Part shown: piece by piece, positions 18,440-26,257 of the stretch
Layout: every line of letters begins with the position of its first letter
Position numbering within the stretch: the first letter of the stretch is position 1
Source of the DNA: Alcanivorax quisquiliarum
GTDB lineage: Bacteria; Pseudomonadota; Gammaproteobacteria; Pseudomonadales; Alcanivoracaceae
Assembly (NCBI RefSeq): GCF_023051175.1
Contig: NZ_JALKII010000009.1
Span: 1 to 64,000, forward strand
Direction of reading: 5' to 3'
Length of the DNA stretch: 64,000 bases
The notes under the pieces: model-generated
Seen by the model: the letters and a program-made list of their open reading frames with translations, nothing else
What the model was told of the DNA's origin: nothing
The model's database searches: none
Position numbers and translations under genes: made by a program

Positions 18440-18628
18440 TCACTGCGCGAGGCAGGGGGGATCGTCATCGGCCGAACGTCGCGCCCGACGCTGGCTGCCA
18501 CCGAACTGGCTTCTTTCCAGGGGAGGCCGTGCTTTTCCTGGCCGCTCGTTCCCCGGCGGCTCGTTCCCTGTACGAGCCCCACCCTGGTCTGCCTTCGGGG
18601 ATTCGTTCTCGGGTGTTTCTTCTGCCAT
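18440..18628 (-). CDS. Short hydrophilic ORF ahead of betT, possible lost N-terminus
   Basis: A 62-codon frame with a good ribosome site (AAGGAG, about 8 nt before ATG 18628). The product is charged and rich in Glu, Pro, Arg and Gly. It is in the same frame as the BCCT gene, but ends at TGA (18440) with TAA two codons later. It may be a small protein, a leader ORF, or the detached start of the transporter. A run of six C residues just before its end is a plausible slippage site. Confidence 0.4.
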   Translation of the reverse strand: MAEETPENESPKADQGGARTGNEPPGNERPGKARPPLERSQFGGSQRRARRSADDDPPCLAQ

Positions 18629-18921
18629 CAGCCAACTCCTTCTTCAGGCGTGCCGCCCCTGCGGAAACCGGCAGGACGATGATGGGAATCGGCAGGCATT
18701 CATATAAATAGCAGCGGGTGCGGGCGGCTGCAATAAGCCACCGCACAACGCCACCTGGCGAGTCAAAAGGTTTGTAAAACAAAGACGAGACACCGGCACG
18801 GCGGCCCAGTTGCCCGCCAGCCAGAAGAGCAGCAACGAAGACTGATACCAGGCGGCGTCGTTTCCACTCGGTGGTTACGCCTCGCCCTGTGTGCGGGGCA
18901 AAGTGTGCTTTCGACCTTGTA
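18629..18921. other. Gap between the two BCCT genes
   Basis: This 293-bp spacer lies between two minus-strand BCCT genes. It holds no supported gene. Open frames crossing it have no ribosome site or family resemblance. Confidence 0.35.
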
Positions 18922-20520
18922 TCAACGAAGGCGCGGTGCGTTGTCCGCTCTGGCTGCATCCGGTTGCGCGGACAGCTCTGCCTCTTCCTTCTCTGCCTGC
19001 TCTCGCGCAATCCACTCTTCAATCAGCCTGCGAGCGCGGCGCTCCTGCGCCTTCTCTCGCAATGCTTCCAGATGCAATACGCGATACAGGCCGATCATTA
19101 CCGCAACCATCAACAACGCAAACGGCAACGCCGCCACGGTGATCAGTGTCTGCAACGCATTCAGGCCGCCCGCAATCAGCATAGCCCCCGCAATCAGGGC
19201 AATTGCAATACCCCAGGCGAATTTTCGCGCCAGAGACGGATCACCTGCCGATTCGCTCGACATGGAGCCCAGCACCAGCACGGCCGAATCGGCCGAGGTG
19301 ACGAAGAAGATAACCAGCAACACGATCGTCAGGGCCGACAACACGCCCGCCCAAGGCAGCGCTTCATACATGCGGAATAACACCGTCTCGTAACCCACTG
19401 CCAGCGCGCCGGCCATATCCACACCGCCAAACATCTGCCCCCACAATGCCGCCCCGCCAAACGCAGCAAACCATGCAAAGCCGAGCAGGCTGGGCACCGC
19501 CACCACACCCAGCACGAATTCGCGCACGCTGCGCCCGTAAGACACTCGCGCAATGAATGCACCGACAAAAGGTGACCAGGATATCCACCAGGCCCAATAG
19601 AAAATCGTCCAGTCCGCCACCCAGGTGCTGGCCGTAAACGGCGCCATGCGCAGGCTCATGGCCACAAGATGATCAAGGTAGCTGCCAAGCGACGTAGTAA
19701 ACGTATCGAAGATGAAACTGGTCGGCCCAAGCAACACTACCGCCAGCAGCAACAGCCCCGCCAGCACCAGATTGAAACTCGACAGCCACTTGATGCCGCG
19801 CTCCACACCGCTTGCGCTGGAGGACATATACAACACAAAACAGACGGCAATCACCAGCAGCTGCATACCCAGCCCGGTGGGCAGGCCGAACACCCGCCCC
19901 ATACCCGCACTGATCTGCATCGTGCCCAGGCCAAGCGTAGTGGCCACGCCAATCGCCGTAGCCACCACGGCAATAATATTCACCAGCTTGCCCATCCAGC
20001 CAAGATGGCGATCCCCGATCAACGGCTGCAACAGATCGCTGATCAGCCCACGGCCATTGCGGTTGTACTGGAACCAGGCGATTGCCAGCCCCATCAAGGC
20101 ATAGATCGCCCACGGGTGCAGGCCCCAATGGAAAAAGGTATAGCGCATCGCCGCGCTGGCCGCTTGTGGTGTGTTGGCCGCCAACCCCTCGGGCGGCACT
20201 GCCAGATGCGAGATCGGCTCCGCCGCGCCCCAGAACACCAGCCCTATGCCCATGCCAGCGGCGAATAACATCGACAGCCAGGCTGCTTTCGAGAACTCGG
20301 GTTCCGCATCACGGCCGCCGATCCTGAGCTGAGCTGTAGGCCCCAGCGCCAGATAAAAAAGAAACACCAGCGTCAGGAAGACGATCAGCAAATAAAGCCA
20401 GCCAGCGTGCTGTATCACCTCGGCCAGCGCCGCGTTACTGAGCGCTTCAAACGGCCCCGGCGCGAGCCCGGCACCCGCCGCCAGCGCAACCACCAGAAAT
20501 AAAGAGATACGGAAGACCAT
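18922..20520 (-). CDS. BCCT-family osmolyte transporter
   Basis: A 532-residue betaine/carnitine/choline transporter of normal family length without the long tail of its neighbour. The Trp-rich TM8 signature is WTIFYWAWWISWSPFVGAF and the flanking motif is GMGIGLVFWGAAEPISH. The short C-terminal tail is highly charged, as in osmoregulated glycine-betaine carriers (OpuD/BetP type). ATG 20520 has GGGAG 7 nt upstream. Tandem placement with a BetT-like carrier suggests uptake of choline and of ready-made betaine for salt tolerance. Confidence 0.92.
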   Translation of the reverse strand: MVFRISLFLVVALAAGAGLAPGPFEALSNAALAEVIQHAGWLYLLIVFLTLVFLFYLALGPTAQLRIGGRDAEPEFSKAAWLSMLFAAGMGIGLVFWGAAEPISHLAVPPEGLAANTPQAASAAMRYTFFHWGLHPWAIYALMGLAIAWFQYNRNGRGLISDLLQPLIGDRHLGWMGKLVNIIAVVATAIGVATTLGLGTMQISAGMGRVFGLPTGLGMQLLVIAVCFVLYMSSSASGVERGIKWLSSFNLVLAGLLLLAVVLLGPTSFIFDTFTTSLGSYLDHLVAMSLRMAPFTASTWVADWTIFYWAWWISWSPFVGAFIARVSYGRSVREFVLGVVAVPSLLGFAWFAAFGGAALWGQMFGGVDMAGALAVGYETVLFRMYEALPWAGVLSALTIVLLVIFFVTSADSAVLVLGSMSSESAGDPSLARKFAWGIAIALIAGAMLIAGGLNALQTLITVAALPFALLMVAVMIGLYRVLHLEALREKAQERRARRLIEEWIAREQAEKEEAELSAQPDAARADNAPRLR

Positions 20521-21002
20521 GCGCACACTCCCTCAGACGCGGCTATTTTTTGTTCCGTCACCGCCGCGAGGCCAACAATGGCCCCCATGCCGCGCTCTCA
20601 ACGATACACCTAAGCAGCCAAAGGGGAACAGCGCGGCAAGGGCTACGCAATCAACACGCAAGTACCACAGTAGCGCTAGCGCGCCGCCGAGGCTGCGCAT
20701 AAGCAAGAGATCAACTCGCCCTGGTTGTTTGCCGGCAGACAACGCACTGCCTGACTTTATTGATCGCCCAGCCGGGAAGCGAGGAAAAATCCAGCGGATG
20801 ATCGCCGGGCGCTTGCCTGCGATATATGGCGAGCCAAGCCGCCCGTCAATTTTAAACAAAAGTATCGCGGCCATTCTGTAAGTTCGCACTGGAAAATCTG
20901 GCCGCTATCTCACTGTTTTCTTCCAGCTTTTATTCTTTCGCGTTGGTCTGAAGCCGACCGATATCATATCGGCGGCCTCAGACCCGGCGCATGGCGCCCC
21001 AA
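20521..21002. other. 482-bp intergenic region with hairpin
   Basis: No supported gene. A minus-strand open frame at 20533-20889 lacks a ribosome site and recognisable sequence. The region should hold the promoter of the BCCT gene at its left and a hairpin following the Slam gene at its right. Confidence 0.4.
20945..20984 (-). terminator. Hairpin after the Slam gene
   Basis: GGTCTGA at 20945 and TCAGACC at the right end close a long stem that also pairs CCGATAT with ATATCGG. It lies 19 bp past the stop at 21003. There is no T run, so it may protect mRNA ends rather than terminate alone. Confidence 0.5.
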
Positions 21003-22376
21003 TCAGAACCTCGCCAGCATACCCACGGTAGCCAGATTACGCTCGTGATCGTAATGCGCCTGGTTAGATTGGTTGTCGGTGTAACTGTAGCGCGCATTAA
21101 GCTCCACATTGTGACCCAGCCACTGCCGCAGGCTCATGCGCGCCCCCAAAGAAACCTGATGTTGATCATCCTCTCGCGCATCACGGAAGAGCGGCTGGCG
21201 CTCGTCGTAGTCAATCGCCACATAACGATAGTTCACCATCAGCTGTGTGAAACTGCCGAGGGCATAAGTGGCAAACAGTGACGGCCCATGCATGGTGCGG
21301 GTCTGCGATGCCAGCCGTGCATCTTCGTGCTGATAGAGATACTGCCCGCCCAACTGGAGCCGTGCATCAATCTTCTTCTGCACGCTGAGCGACGCCGTAT
21401 AACCATCGGCATCATGTGCCGCGCTGACCGGCACCCGACGGTGGAAATATCCCAGCCCGGCGCCAAGTTGCACCATCTCGTTCAACGGGCGGCCCACGTT
21501 GAGGGATAGCCCGTGCGTGGCCTCTTGCAGTGAGCTATCCCGGCGCACATATCGAGCATTAGGCTGAATACTAATGGTACCCGTGGCACTGCGCCGCACA
21601 AAAGCCGCCCCCAAAGCAGCGCTTTCGGTGTCGAAATCGCGCTCGCTGAAATAACGCGTACCGGATAGATCACCCTGATACAACACCGCCCAACGCGCCG
21701 AGAGCGGCATCAGGTAACGCCCACCCGCGCTCACCATCGTGCCCCAGGAAGAGCGCGGCCGCATCGCCGGGTCCAGATCAAACTGCACCGGCACGCCACC
21801 GATGACGCCAGCGGTCGTGGTGGCCGTTGGCCCGGCATTCACGTTATCGTCGTGGATTGCAGAAACTCCCAGCGTGGCCTCCCACCGTTTGGCCGGCGTG
21901 GGAATCTGTGCGGGATCATCACTGATTATGGCGCTGGCCAGTTGCGAGAACAGTGCCGCACCGGCTGTTCCAGCCTGCAAGGCTGCCGCCTGCTGGTAAA
22001 ACCGTTGAGCATCCTCAGTGCGGCCTGTGTAAGCGTATAGCGCAGCCAGCTCGGCCTTGGGCTTCGCCGCGTCCGGCATCAGAAGCACCAATCGCTCATA
22101 ATGCGCGATCGATTCCTCCAGCTGCCCGAGATCACGTGAGCACAACGCCAGCAAATAAAGCGCCTCTGGCTCGTCTGTCTCGGCGCCGTGGCTATGCTCA
22201 AGCAACATACAGGCCAGCTCGGGGCTGCCCTCTTCCATGAAGACGCGGGCGGCGATAATTCGTTTGTCCACCTCCGGTGCCGGTGATTCCGCCACCGCCT
22301 GAGCAATACCTGTAATCAGTAAAAAACCAAGCGCCGTGCACCTGGCACAGTGAGAATAAAAAGAATATACAAGCAT
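21003..22376 (-). CDS. Slam-type outer-membrane translocon (TPR + DUF560 barrel)
   Basis: A 457-residue exported protein. A signal peptide ends near AQAVA (residue 29). Residues about 40-150 form TPR-like helices (EALYLLALCSRDLGQLEESI). From about 165 to the end the sequence is alternating amphipathic strands typical of the 14-strand DUF560 barrel, ending with a terminal Phe (VGMLARF). This is the Slam, or type XI secretion, architecture: Slams move TbpB-like lipoproteins or soluble barrel proteins across the outer membrane. The gene lies 21 bp after an ORF whose C-terminus resembles a Slam substrate, which supports the call. Family assignment is by architecture, not a search. Confidence 0.75.
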   Translation of the reverse strand: MLVYSFYSHCARCTALGFLLITGIAQAVAESPAPEVDKRIIAARVFMEEGSPELACMLLEHSHGAETDEPEALYLLALCSRDLGQLEESIAHYERLVLLMPDAAKPKAELAALYAYTGRTEDAQRFYQQAAALQAGTAGAALFSQLASAIISDDPAQIPTPAKRWEATLGVSAIHDDNVNAGPTATTTAGVIGGVPVQFDLDPAMRPRSSWGTMVSAGGRYLMPLSARWAVLYQGDLSGTRYFSERDFDTESAALGAAFVRRSATGTISIQPNARYVRRDSSLQEATHGLSLNVGRPLNEMVQLGAGLGYFHRRVPVSAAHDADGYTASLSVQKKIDARLQLGGQYLYQHEDARLASQTRTMHGPSLFATYALGSFTQLMVNYRYVAIDYDERQPLFRDAREDDQHQVSLGARMSLRQWLGHNVELNARYSYTDNQSNQAHYDHERNLATVGMLARF

Positions 22377-22397
22377 GATAGTGTGCGCTCTGTTCTG

Positions 22398-23933
22398 TTA
22401 TTGTTTTGCGGCAAAATGGCCGGTCGCGTACTGATCGGCAAAGGCTCCGTCATATACGCCCATGCCCCATTCCCCACCGACTTCCTCGCCATTCGCACCG
22501 TACAATTGCCCATAGAGGTAGCCCGACGCTGCGCCACCGAACGCATTGCCTTCCATGCTTAATTCAAAACCGACATCCCCCACCCAGCCCTCGAACTGCA
22601 TGATGCCCTGATTGTCGTCAAAACGGACCACACCGGCCGCATCCTGAGTGGCAAAGGAGATATTCATCTGGATGGTGCCGTTTGCCGCTACACCATGTTC
22701 GAACTCCCCTCGAACCAGGCCGTTATAGATGCCGCTTGCCTGGCCATAAATCGATTCACTGGGAAACACCTCGGTTACAGGGCCATCCTTGTTAGCAAGG
22801 AAATCCTCCCAAGCCACCGCTGCCACAGCGTCACCAATGCTCTCATCTCGTTGCTGCTGGTTAGCAAAATCCGTTTGCACATCACCCAGCCCCTGCCCCG
22901 GCGTCGCAGCAGCGCCATCGCCGTGGCCCGAATCGCCAGGCTGGCTTCCTCCTGATACCGAGGCAAGATGATCCCGGAAGGATTCCGGCGTCGCCGGCTC
23001 GCCAGGATCTTGCGGCGCGGGGGCACGCTCTGCCAATAGCCGCGCCCGCAAGCGTTCAGCCTCCTCGGCCCTTTCTTGAGCCAGTCTTTTCTGTTCCGCC
23101 TCCCTCTGAGCCATCTGCTCTTCATAAGCGCGCCGCTGCTCGGCAGAGAGCTTTTCCTTCAGAGCGTCCTCTGCTGCACGCTTGCGCTCGTCGGCGGCAC
23201 GCTGATTAGCCTCCTGCTGTTGGCGACGCTGCTCTTCCAGCTTCGCCAGCAGATCCTGATTTTGCTGCGCTCGCGCTCGCTCCTGCTGTGCCAGTTGCTC
23301 GCGCTGCTGCTCACGCCGCTGCTCCGCTTGCTCCCTCAGCTCCCGTTGCCGGTCTTCAATCTCGCTGCGGCCCTGCCCCGCTGATGAAGGCAATTGTGGC
23401 GCCGGCGGCCTTGGAGCATGCTCACCAGTGAGGCGCTCAATCAGCGCCCGAGCCTCTTCCTCAGTAATCCTCATACTCGCAAGCGCCGCGCCCACCACAC
23501 TGGCGATCAGCTCGTCCAAGCTCTCGCGCATGAGTGATTCATCCCAGCTGCCGCCTTCGTTCGGCCCACCCAGGCTCTGGCTTAACGAGGCCGCGAACGC
23601 AGCAAGCACTTGCCGCTCTTCTCCTATCTCAGCATGGCTACGCAGCAAAGCCTGGATTACATCCGAACCGGCTAACGCCTGGGCGATGAGGGCCGCCTCC
23701 GTTTCCAGCCCCAGATGCACGCTCTGAGAGGGGGAAACAAACTGCGTATCGTCCGCACCACCTACCGGCGTCCCACCGGTCGCATCGCTCCGGCCAGCAA
23801 CCACACCAGCGTAAACAAATAACGAGGGAGCCCCCGTCGCCGGATCGACCCCGACAGTAAAATGAGTCGCCGCACTGGGTGCCGCCGCGCCCCATATCCC
23901 CAATCCGATTACGCACGCCCTTAAATATTTCAT
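22398..23933 (-). CDS. Probable Slam client: coiled coil + TbpB-like barrel
   Basis: A 511-residue exported protein with a signal peptide (cleavage near PSAA, 19-22) and no lipobox, so it should be soluble after export. Residues about 30-170 form a globular region of unknown type. Residues 188-303 are almost entirely Glu, Gln, Arg and Ala and predict a long coiled coil. A Pro/Gly-rich linker follows. Residues about 395-511 are Gly-rich with alternating strands (GYLYGQLYGANGEEVGGEWG, GHFAAKQ end), like the eight-strand barrel of TbpB, HpuA and hemophilin-type Slam substrates. Ligand is unknown. The coiled-coil insertion is unusual for this group. Confidence 0.65.
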   Translation of the reverse strand: MKYLRACVIGLGIWGAAAPSAATHFTVGVDPATGAPSLFVYAGVVAGRSDATGGTPVGGADDTQFVSPSQSVHLGLETEAALIAQALAGSDVIQALLRSHAEIGEERQVLAAFAASLSQSLGGPNEGGSWDESLMRESLDELIASVVGAALASMRITEEEARALIERLTGEHAPRPPAPQLPSSAGQGRSEIEDRQRELREQAEQRREQQREQLAQQERARAQQNQDLLAKLEEQRRQQQEANQRAADERKRAAEDALKEKLSAEQRRAYEEQMAQREAEQKRLAQERAEEAERLRARLLAERAPAPQDPGEPATPESFRDHLASVSGGSQPGDSGHGDGAAATPGQGLGDVQTDFANQQQRDESIGDAVAAVAWEDFLANKDGPVTEVFPSESIYGQASGIYNGLVRGEFEHGVAANGTIQMNISFATQDAAGVVRFDDNQGIMQFEGWVGDVGFELSMEGNAFGGAASGYLYGQLYGANGEEVGGEWGMGVYDGAFADQYATGHFAAKQ

Positions 23934-24338
23934 GGCTTATCTCTATTTTTTGTTTACTTTCAATTTGTTATGGCGCTCAATGCCAGCACCACAGCCCGCT
24001 CGGCAAGAAGACAAAAGCGCGCACACCAGCCCGGCTGCACCGGGCAAAGCACACTGAGTCTGCCGATTAACCTATCGTTGGCGAGCAATCGCAGCCGGAA
24101 ACAGGCCCCACGCCTGATAAGCCACGCGTCTCCAAAAGATGAAACGAGCGCCCCGGTGTGGAGTGTAAAGCTATTTTAATATCGGAGTCGATCTGTAAAC
24201 GGAAAAGGGGGTTTTAACGACGTGGTAGCCCTACCAGCCCTAAGCCGGCAGTGCCTTTACAGGAGAGAAATAAAGATATCGCCGCTACGAGGCGAGCGGG
24301 GCGGGCGTGATGCCCGCCCCTCGGAGGAAAGCTCTGAT
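23934..24338. other. 405-bp region upstream of the Slam client
   Basis: A/T-rich just before the client start and then mixed. No gene is supported. It should hold the client-slam promoter; I see no convincing Fur box. A hairpin for the MAPEG gene lies at the right end. Confidence 0.4.
24299..24323 (-). terminator. GC-rich hairpin after MAPEG gene
   Basis: GGGGCGGGC-GTGAT-GCCCGCCCC forms a perfect 9-bp stem 16 bp past the MAPEG stop. No T tract follows on the minus strand, so termination efficiency is uncertain. It also marks the left flank of the integron region. Confidence 0.55.
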
Positions 24339-24782
24339 TCAGGCAATGTTCGTCGCATTCAGGAAAGCCATTGCGGCGATATACGTCAAGCCGAACAAGG
24401 GAATATTCGAAAGCACGAACAGCAAAAACCTGACTTCGATTTTATTCACCAGCGCTTGAAACAGGCTATGCACAATGCGCAAAACCACATAGGCCCAAGC
24501 CCAAAACAGGCTCGCTTGCGAAGCCACCCCCAACAAGACCAGCACGATAGCAATGGCATAAAAAAGAGTCGGCTGCTCAAACAGATGATTGTAGTTATCC
24601 GCTTTCCAGCGCACACGCGGTGGCAGCAGCGCCATCTGCTCGCCCCGGGGAGCCTCCGGGTCCGGCTTCATCCGTGCGGCCTGCATCGCGGGAAGCCGGG
24701 TCGCATACATCCATAGCCACATCACCATCGTCCAGGCAACCAGAGCGATGACGGGGCCAAGCAGCTGAACTGACATTGCCAT
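24339..24782 (-). CDS. MAPEG-family membrane protein
   Basis: A 147-residue protein with four predicted membrane segments. The motif RVRWKADNYNHLFEQPTLFY is the MAPEG core, which holds the glutathione-binding Arg/Asn/Glu residues, and YVVLRIVHSLFQ completes it. Bacterial members resemble microsomal glutathione transferases or are of unknown role. GGAGG lies 6 nt ahead of ATG 24782. It lies just outside the leftmost attC-bounded cassette; a second, unrelated MAPEG gene lies beyond the other end of the integron. Confidence 0.85.
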   Translation of the reverse strand: MAMSVQLLGPVIALVAWTMVMWLWMYATRLPAMQAARMKPDPEAPRGEQMALLPPRVRWKADNYNHLFEQPTLFYAIAIVLVLLGVASQASLFWAWAYVVLRIVHSLFQALVNKIEVRFLLFVLSNIPLFGLTYIAAMAFLNATNIA

Positions 24783-24800
24783 TGACGACCTCCGTTTTCT

Positions 24801-24968
24801 TTAAAAATAAATTATTCTTGGCAGCTCTCGCCTGCCTGGCCTGCAAGGGGAGGGTAATCCCCCCATAACCCTAGCATTCTCATGCGTGATTTCTTGCTCA
24901 GTAATACCCGGCGATGCAAATGAGGACAGCGCTATAGGCGATAAAAATATGGCAAGTAATCGATTCAT
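24801..24968 (-). CDS. Small exported peptide at array end, possibly truncated
   Basis: A 55-residue ORF starting MNRLLAIFLSPIALSSFA, a signal-peptide-like N-terminus, in the position expected for the gene after the last attC. The last 20 residues are Pro/Arg-rich and look like run-on into flanking DNA. No attC follows, so this may be a cassette cut off when the array end was lost. Ribosome site is weak (GAGAA). Confidence 0.45.
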   Translation of the reverse strand: MNRLLAIFLSPIALSSFASPGITEQEITHENARVMGGLPSPCRPGRRELPRIIYF

Positions 24969-24977
24969 GGTTTTCTC

Positions 24978-25052
24978 ATAACGCACGCCATCACCGGTGA
25001 CAGAACCGCAGCGAAGCGGAGGTTTTGGCATCCGGTGCATGGCCTGGTTATG
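24978..25052 (-). other. attC site 1 (cassette 16, higBA)
   Basis: Ends ATAACGC and GGTTATG; inner CCGC-AGCGAA-GCGG hairpin and CACCGG/CCGGTG arms. It is the last attC of the array and follows higA. Confidence 0.8.
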
Positions 25053-25059
25053 TGCTGCC

Positions 25060-25347
25060 TCAGGCTGCAACAAGCTTCTTCACGTTGAGGTTTTTGCGAT
25101 GCTGTTCAGCATGCCAGAGTTCATATTGAGACTGCTGATTAAGCCAACTTTCTGCCGAGGTATCGAAAGCGATAGAGAGCCGGATCGCCATTTCGGGGCT
25201 GATACCGGCCTTGCCATTCAACACAGCACTCAGCGTTTTGCGGCTAACGCCCAATGCCTCTGCTGCTGCTGTGACAGAAAGGCCAAGGGGCTCAATACAA
25301 AGCTCTCGCAGTACTTCACCCGGGTGCGGAGGGTTGTGCATTAACAT
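25060..25347 (-). CDS. higA: HigA-type antitoxin
   Basis: A 95-residue XRE-family antitoxin of the VapI/HigA group with the opening [20 protein letters not shown] and an HTH ([17 protein letters not shown]). It would bind HigB and repress the operon. The toxin gene precedes it, the reversed order typical of higBA. GAGG lies 8 nt ahead of ATG 25347. The stop is 8 bp from the attC, so both genes form one cassette. Toxin-antitoxin cassettes are thought to stabilise large arrays. Confidence 0.92.
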   Translation of the reverse strand: MLMHNPPHPGEVLRELCIEPLGLSVTAAAEALGVSRKTLSAVLNGKAGISPEMAIRLSIAFDTSAESWLNQQSQYELWHAEQHRKNLNVKKLVAA

Positions 25348-25357
25348 TGGCGGTACC

Positions 25358-25636
25358 TCAGTGATAATCTTCGTAGTTCACAATCTCGGCATCTCCGTCT
25401 TCGAATCGAAAGGTCACTCGCCAGTTACCGCTGACGGTCACTGACCAGATTCCGGCACGATTGCCAGAGAGCTCGTGCAAGCGAAGACCGGGTAAGTCCA
25501 TATCCTTGGCATTCGCCGCTGCATTCAATCTACCGAGAATTAGCCGAAGCCTCTTTTCATGAGCAGCCTGAATCCCTGCAGTGCTGCCGGATTTGAAGAA
25601 TTTTGCCAAGCCCTTGTGTTTGAAGCTTCGAATCAT
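25358..25636 (-). CDS. higB: HigB-type mRNA interferase toxin
   Basis: A 92-residue RelE/ParE-superfamily toxin of the HigB group, opening [13 protein letters not shown] and with the motifs [20 protein letters not shown] and [19 protein letters not shown]. HigB cuts mRNA at the ribosome. The catalytic basic and aromatic residues appear intact. It is the first gene of the higBA cassette, 10 bp ahead of higA. Confidence 0.92.
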   Translation of the reverse strand: MIRSFKHKGLAKFFKSGSTAGIQAAHEKRLRLILGRLNAAANAKDMDLPGLRLHELSGNRAGIWSVTVSGNWRVTFRFEDGDAEIVNYEDYH

Positions 25637-25676
25637 TCCTGAATCGTACCCTGCAACGTATCAGGTGTCAAACCAC

Positions 25677-25788
25677 ATAACGCCAAGGCAAGCGGCGCAA
25701 TAGCGGAGTGACATTTGCGCATAAAATGGCGAAGCCATGCGCAAATGACACGGAGTCTATTGCATCCATTTTGACCGATTTGTTAGGC
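25677..25788 (-). other. attC site 2 (cassette 15)
   Basis: 112 bp; ends ATAACGC and GTTAGGC. Long arms pair (CATTTGCGCAT with ATGCGCAAATG). The TAA of the upstream cassette gene is inside the right core. Confidence 0.9.
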
Positions 25789-26158
25789 TACGGCCGGCTT
25801 GCTTGACTGAGCAACGGCAGCATCCTTTGTTTCAGCTTGAACTGTAGATACAAGCCCAAAGCAACGGCTCAGAAGGTTCTTGACGCGCCATGCGTTGCCC
25901 TGAAAGGCGGGAACGAGCCAAAGGGCAAAGTAACCAGCGACCAATACGAGATAGACAATCGCCTGCAAGCCTTCGTCTGTTGCTGTGTCGGTAGCCGCCT
26001 CAATGATGGCGGCTACGACGTAAAGCCCAAACCACAACCCAGCCAAACACGAGCATCCAGATGAATCCGAAGAAGAAGGCGGGCCAACAAAAACCCACCT
26101 TGACAGCCTGAGCCCCTAGCGTTGGGTGCTTATAGACCTGAAATGTTTTCTTGTTCTC
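25783..26158 (-). pseudogene. DUF2628 cassette gene, frameshifted and without start
   Basis: Two frames together give one DUF2628 protein. The first encodes KTFQVYKHPTLGAQAVKVGF, then CWPAFFFGFIWMLVFG. The second encodes GLWFGLYVVAAI through GYFALWLVPAFQGNAWRVKN to VQAETKDAAVA, ending in the attC. The switch is near 26045-26055 and needs a one-base shift. No ATG, GTG or TTG fits the front; the expected start position near 26158 reads GAG AAC AAG after a ribosome-like AAGGGG. The last 87 codons are open but lack the front of the protein. DUF2628 is a common integron cassette family of unknown function. Confidence 0.75.
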
Positions 26159-26186
26159 CCCTTACTCCCTATGTGAATTGTAATGA

Positions 26187-26256
26187 CCTAAAACGCCTGA
26201 GTTAAGCCGACTTGGCCGCGTCAGCGGACAAGTTCGGCTTGAACGAATTGTTAGCA
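26187..26256 (-). other. attC site 3 (cassette 14), odd R' core
   Basis: The minus strand reads GCTAACAATTCGTTCAAGCC ... GGCTTAACTCAGGCG, almost the classic 59-base element of mobile resistance cassettes. The distal core reads GTTTTAGG where GTTRRRY is expected. Confidence 0.9.
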
Positions 26257-26257
26257 G

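Noticed and set aside
18465-19022. 185-codon minus-strand ORF between the BCCT genes
   Set aside because: Overlaps the end of the BCCT coding sequence and the 62-codon ORF in another frame; no motif.
20533-20889. 118-codon minus-strand ORF between BCCT and Slam genes
   Set aside because: No ribosome site, Arg/Gly/Ala-rich shadow-like composition, no recognised motif.
22398-23933. Slam client as a lipoprotein
   Set aside because: The only early Cys (residue 7) precedes the hydrophobic core, so there is no lipobox.
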